The notes under the pieces are model-generated. The model was not told the DNA's origin. It searched no databases and saw only the letters and a list, made by a program, of their open reading frames with translations. The translations under genes were made by a program, and so were the position numbers. Below, in pieces: positions 59,440 through 64,000 of a DNA stretch of 64,000 nucleotides (positions are counted from its first letter, which is position 1; every line of letters begins with the position of its first letter). Origin of the DNA: Arachnopeziza araneosa (Eukaryota; Ascomycota; Leotiomycetes; Helotiales; Arachnopezizaceae); the NCBI GenBank assembly GCA_003988855.1, contig QYAI01000133.1:1-64000 (forward strand). The letters are read 5' to 3'.

Positions 59440-60060
59440 CAGGGTGTAACTCGAAGAAACAACGTCGAACGCTTCATTGCCCGAGAAGGAGCCATCTTTG
59501 TTAAAGTCGATGTGATGGGAAGTGTACACGTGTTGCCACTAGAAGAAAACGCGGGAGGATTATTCGAGGCCACGTCGGCGTTGCTGCAAGAGATCGATCG
59601 ACGGGTAGATTAACTTCTGCCAGTGGAGCTGAAATCAACGCTAAAGTCTTGGGGGATGCAAGATGGCGAACTCTAATCAGAGGCACGGAATAGAATCATA
59701 CCGCAACTGCCACCGAAGCTACCCGTGAAGTCGGTGAAGCAGTGCTTCGAAGAATCAAATCACAGAAAGACCTGAATATTCCACCATCTCAGCGGCTCAT
59801 GCTGCAAAGTTCTCCTGGCAAGACGGGACCGGGCTTGTCCTTGAATCGAAAGGATGCAGGTATGTGCTTACTAAACCCAGTGAAGAATTACCAAACTCTA
59901 ATCTAGTCCAGCCTTTAGAGTGACTCGCCCAGAAGCTGGACAAACCGTATATTGTGCCTACGATTCTCCGCTGTGGGTCTGTTTTAAAATTTACGGCATG
60001 GGCAGAGGCGAAAGAATACATGATTAAGCCTATCAAAAGCTTTATGGATTAGCAAGCCTA
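59440..60060 (+). pseudogene. Unidentified decayed coding sequence
   Basis: Pieces in different plus-strand frames look like protein: FIAREGAIFVKVDVMGSVHV and GGLFEATSALLQEIDRR ending at TAA (59611), GAEINAKVLGDARWRTLIRG then TAG, REVGEAVLRRIKSQKDLNIP, and LDKPYIVPTILRCGSVLKFT ending at TAG (about 60048). The stretches are continuous in order but broken by stops and frame changes, and a possible GT-AG intron lies near 59855-59905. I do not recognise the family. The pattern fits a gene that has decayed along with the neighbouring actin paralogue, but a real multi-exon gene with sequence errors cannot be fully excluded. Confidence 0.5.
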
Positions 60061-60439
60061 TGACAACATGAGTCGAGCCAATATTTATGGTAGCAGATAG
60101 TAAGATGGGTTCTGTTTTCATCGATAAAACAATATCTGACACGGAGTCTGGTAGCGAAGCGTATGTTCATGGTATCATGGATGGTGAGTTCATAAAAAGC
60201 GCCAGCGATCAGAAATTTACACTCTGCTAGCCTTTCAGCATTTAATTTAAGTACAAATCCTTTAGTCTTGGTTCTTATCGTTGAACTTGAACACTTGCCA
60301 TTCTCGCTTAGATGAGCGTATTTTGAGGAATTTCAAGTTGCACCTGATTAGTCTAGGTCACGTTCTTAAAGTCTAGCCTCAAGAGTTTACTCATAATGCC
60401 AATGTTCCAGATTCTAGATCTATGATACATTTTCATTAC
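60061..60439. other. Intergenic region
   Basis: 3' flank of the agmatinase gene, AT-rich, with scattered stop codons in all frames. Nothing recognised. Confidence 0.5.
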
Positions 60440-61733
60440 TTATTTTCCTCCTGGACTTTTCACCGGAACACTTATCATCCACTGAAGAATTTCATAGACG
60501 ATCTGGCCGACAGCAATCCCAGTCGTCTCAGCAGCGTTGTCATAAACAGGAGTGAATTCGACGACATCAGAACCAATAATCTTGAGCCCAGCGTCTGACA
60601 GTCCTCGAAGAATGGCCATTAATTCTCTCGTTGTCCATCCGCCAGGCTCGATCGTCCCAGTGGCAGGAGCAAAAGCCGGATCTAGGACATCAATGTCGAC
60701 ACTGAGATACACATATTCATCGCCAACGGTATCCACAATTTTCTGAACAACTTTGTCAACACCAAGTTTATCGAGTTCCCTAGCACGAACAATGCTAAAT
60801 CCGCACCGAATATCGTTGTTCAGGTCGTAATGCTCGTCGAAGAGGCCGCAACGAGATCCTAAATGCATATTGCTGTGATTTGACAACAAGCCTTCTTCAT
60901 GAGCAATGTGAAGCATAGTACCGTGGTTCACTTCAGAGTACTTTGTGAGTCCCCCGCCAAGTTGTTTTGGGTCCCAGGTATCCAGGTGGCTGTCAAAGTG
61001 GAGTACCGCTACTCGGCCCCAGGTTGAGTGAAGAGCTCGAAGAATTGGTAAAGCTGTGGCGATTAGCATGGATCAGAATTATGTAGAAAGATTTTACTGA
61101 TTGTATGATCCCCACCAATGGTGATGAATCTCACAGCTTCCCCAGCAGATTCATTTTTCGCTTTCATCGAATTCATAGCTTTCATCCCACTTTCTAGCTC
61201 GTGGATGGCTACCAATTTATCGAATGGTGTATTTGATATATCACCACAATCAACGACCGTTGCCCAGCTACGAAAAGGATTGGTTTTGTGGTCCGTACTG
61301 CTTTCGTCAGCACTGCTCCGTCTCGCAAGATGAAAACTCACTCCCATCCCGCCAATGGAGAAATCCTGCGGGCTCCTTGGCGTGCTCCATTGGGACCGAA
61401 TCTAGCTCCTGGTCTATACGAAACTCCCAGATCAAACGGATGACCTACAATACCAATATCAAAAGTTCCACTGTTTACTACCTCCGTGCATTCTGTAAAT
61501 TCAAGATGGGCAAAGGTATTGATTCCAGCATATTCTTCCTCAACACCCCAAACTCTGCTTTCGTACGTCGGAGGGAAGATCACTGGCTTGGAGAGTTGGG
61601 AAACATCAACTTTTCTCCCAAAGATAGAGGAGGCAATGAAGCTGGCTGGTGCATCATCGCTCCCAAGGACTGCTTGGGAAGCTGAGATGACTTGAGCCGC
61701 AGCGATCAACTGAAAGACAAGAAACATGGTCAT
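60440..61733 (-). CDS. Agmatinase/ureohydrolase with signal peptide
   Basis: Three exons (61733-61342, 61297-61098, 61053-60440) encode 401 residues in frame. The N-terminus (MTMFLVFQLIAAAQVISASQ) is a secretion signal. The catalytic domain has all ureohydrolase motifs: GHPFDLGVSYRPGARFGPNGAR, the manganese-ligand motif GGDHT, HFDSHLD (D218, H220, D222) and SVDIDVLDPAFAPATGTIEPGG (D317, D319). These enzymes hydrolyse agmatine to putrescine and urea, or other guanidino compounds in related members. Secreted or secretory-pathway agmatinase-like proteins are a known fungal group; their natural substrate is not settled. Splice junctions restore the family alignment (SPLAGWD-TDHKTNPF and GGDHTI-TLPILRAL). 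The gene appears intact. Neighbours are not functionally related. Confidence 0.92.
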
Positions 61734-63782
61734 ATACAAAGAAACCGAAATTTAAGAAAAATATCAAAGATTATGTACCAATTTCCATCCCACACTTTCC
61801 TTATCAGTTCAAGGGCTGAGGTAAAGGGAAAGGTAAGAGTTTGGCCTGGTTGAAGATGTGCCTCTAACTCAATTAGGAAAGTCCTCGCGAGCGGCGCGTT
61901 CCTTGAAGCTCCAGAGATATCATCAACAGGACGCGGATCTTACAACCTCCCACGCTCTTCAACAATTCAGCCATGAAATATACAATAATCAATCGGCTTG
62001 GTGGAGCTGCTCTCTTCTATTCTTCAATCTGCCAGTCCCCTCATTAGCTCTCTGTCATTCCTTGCGATCCGTGCTCATCGCAGAGCGGAACAGCAGCTGT
62101 ACTATACTGCAGTCCTGAACCACGGTTTCCACAGTACAGAAGTATGCATCTCAAGTGGGTTATCTGTAGTGCGTTTGTTGAATCTGCCATGGCTTGTCTA
62201 AGGCAGGCAATTGTCGGCCGTCTCATAGAGAATTGGATGTATGGTTCAGTATCTTCTTCTTATGTTCTAGGGATGCGAGACCAAGAGATACGATTAACGA
62301 TAGCATGGTTGACGACAGCTCTATTAGCTTTGGTTTCTCGGGGAATTGGCATACCCACGGATCGAACCGAACTCTAACAACAATCTCGACTCGCATTACA
62401 GCACAGAACCTCCCTTCCCAGACGAAAAACAAAGATCCCCAGGAAGCGACTGATGACCTCTGGGAAGGGCATATTGGCAAATTCTTGAACAGTATATCTA
62501 TATCAGAGAACAAGCCTAATATGCTCCTTCCACAGCCTCCACCACTCATCCAAAAAGCCAGCATGCTATCCTATCTTCGAATGTACCCCACTCGAACGAT
62601 ATCCGAAGTAACCAGCCTTCCAAATTTATGAGCGAGCGGCGAAGATATGCAGAGAATTGTTGCATGGATTGCGAACGAATACAGAGGAGAAAGACATATG
62701 AGTGTATAGCGCCGCTTGGCTAGAATAAGAGTAGGGAAAATTCGTCCCAAGTTTGTTAAGAAAGTTGTCACATATTTCGAGGATTCAGATTCTTTGATTA
62801 TTATTCCAATTTTATATGCTATATGCCAAGCACGAATTGAGAATTGCTACCTATCCTATGCTAGGAAATATGCTTGATTTGGTCGAGAAAATTAGCATTG
62901 TAGTGAATAAAGAGATGCGTAATATGGGTTTGTTTTCTGTCGAAGTGACGAACGAAAACTAGTTTTGATTTGATGACTTTCTTTCTGCATGCTAGGCTAT
63001 CATAACAATAAAAAGGAATGGGTTTCAATATATACCGATTCTGAAACTACATATCTATCGAGGACAACTATCGAAAGGTCTACCAAGTGTGCTTTTGATT
63101 TCCTATTGTGCAATTCATCACATGGTAATGGGCACTCTATGTTCTGCCAAATGCAACAAATCAAAATGAAACGTCGATGCCTCCCTTGAAAGAAGTTTAT
63201 GCGAGAATCCACAACGTAAAAGCTGTCACCAACCAATTTTACTTCTGTATGTATGACAAGGGTTATAGTTATGTCGCTATCGTTGGAGGTTTAGCTAGAG
63301 AAGGCGTAGAAAATCTCACCACTGGAGCCGTGACAGACATGCTGAGCCTAGATATCTTAGAAGAATGCCAATTGATCTAGGCGAGGTAGCAATGAGTCGA
63401 CTACTCAACTCATCACTAAATAAAGTCATAAATTTAGCGATGATAGCAAACTTTGGATATCTTACCAAGACTTCCTAGTCATACTGAAGGATCTCAGGCG
63501 CATAGGCCTATTCTCAAATGAGTCTAGTGGCACACAAAACTGAACATACATGACAGTGCCTTGGACTATCCAATACCAAAGCACGATATTTTCTTTCTCT
63601 CGCACAAGAAACCACAGGTGGTTTTTATTCTCACCTCGGTACGTATCTCTAACTCGAGGAACGTCTGCTCTCGCACACGAAGCATAAGGCTAAAGCGAGG
63701 ACAGCATAGGAAAAACAAACACAATTCAAAAGCGAGAATCAACCGAGAAGAAACTGATAGAGCCAAAGAAGAAGAAAAGCAG
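61734..63782. other. Gene-poor region, 2 kb
   Basis: Contains the agmatinase promoter. Overlapping short frames (for example 62194-62631 plus and 62223-62564 minus) are antisense to each other and match nothing. Between 63177 and 63380 (plus) a 67-codon frame lacks domain features. No gene supported. Confidence 0.5.
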
Positions 63783-64000
63783 ATGGATCAGAGTCGAATA
63801 CGATTCCGAGCTCAAGCACCAATCAAAAGCCTGATCTTGGATATCAACTGTCGCGAAAACGGCACACTCGCTGCACTAGATCAGCTCAGCCTCCACCAGA
63901 TTCATCCAAGCCCAAGCCCAAGACCAGCACGATTAAATCTCCGAAGAATCCGACACCTGCACCGGCAATCCGAAGACCTAACGCATCCGAGTCAGAAGCA
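63783..64000 (+). CDS. Possible start of a gene running off the right edge
   Basis: From ATG 63783 a frame stays open to the window edge. An alternative frame over the same DNA (about 63850 onward) reads Pro/Lys/Ser-rich residues such as PPPDSSKPKPKTSTIKSPKN, which looks like a disordered protein region. Which frame is coding cannot be decided. The upstream CT-rich stretch near 63590-63610 could be a promoter or 5' UTR. Family not recognised. Confidence 0.25.
   Translation, partial: MDQSRIRFRAQAPIKSLILDINCRENGTLAALDQLSLHQIHPSPSPRPARLNLRRIRHLHRQSEDLTHPSQK

Noticed and set aside
62194..62631. 145-codon plus-strand frame
   Set aside because: It overlaps a 113-codon antisense frame of equal quality, has no domain, and its composition is not protein-like.

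Overview
The window is nuclear DNA from a filamentous ascomycete (Pezizomycotina, possibly a leotiomycete-type fungus; the class is a guess from protein flavour). The evidence is short GT-AG introns (mostly 45-70 bp) in nearly every gene, fungus-specific families (NACHT-ankyrin NLR-like protein, Zn2Cys6 regulators, DUF4246, sedolisin, GH16, CE1 feruloyl esterase, ACS-family permease), and gene-poor AT-rich spacers carrying decayed genes. Gene models were assembled by hand from splice junctions, and nearly all exon sums close in frame.

Layout, left to right. 1-3051 (-): an NLR-like NACHT protein whose C-terminal ankyrin array of near-identical 99-bp units runs off the left edge. 4212-5036 (-): secreted GH16 beta-glucanase. 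About 5.1-9.05 kb is gene-poor and holds a three-copy 30-33 bp element. 9052-17054 (-): a housekeeping block with C2/EF-hand phosphatidylserine decarboxylase (Psd2 type), a HAD phosphatase and coatomer epsilon. 17.3-21.4 kb (-): an orphan acidic protein, a 125-aa secreted six-cysteine protein, and a membrane protein with an internal duplication. 22.3-28.7 kb: feruloyl esterase (+), DUF4246 protein (+), sulfotransferase-like protein (-). 28.7-35.5 kb is mostly empty, with a GH5 endoglucanase pseudogene (+), an intron-bearing Pro-like tRNA (-) and a perfect hairpin. 35.5-40 kb: protein kinase with a WW-like N-terminal segment (+) and a sugar transporter (-). 40.9-46.6 kb: an ACS/Dal5-family permease (-) divergent from a TauD-type dioxygenase (+). 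46.9-53.3 kb: sedolisin protease (-), a C2HC plus Zn2Cys6 regulator (-) divergent from an MDR oxidoreductase (+). 54.5-56.9 kb: a protein with an internal zinc cluster (+). 57.9-60.1 kb: an actin-paralogue pseudogene (-) beside unidentified decayed coding sequence (+). 60.4-61.7 kb: a secreted-type agmatinase (-). The last 2.2 kb is gene-poor; a coding region may begin at the right edge.

The genes do not form a biosynthetic cluster: there is no PKS, NRPS, terpene synthase or P450. Functional themes are plant-wall and organic-matter breakdown (GH16, CE1, dead GH5, sedolisin), membrane trafficking and lipids (Psd2, coatomer), and a plausible sulfonate uptake and oxidation pair (ACS permease with TauD). 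The most unusual items are the recently amplified ankyrin array, the dead actin paralogue with conserved splice sites, the GH5 gene whose signal peptide has been joined out of frame to the middle of the catalytic domain, the WW-like/kinase architecture and the duplicated membrane orphan.
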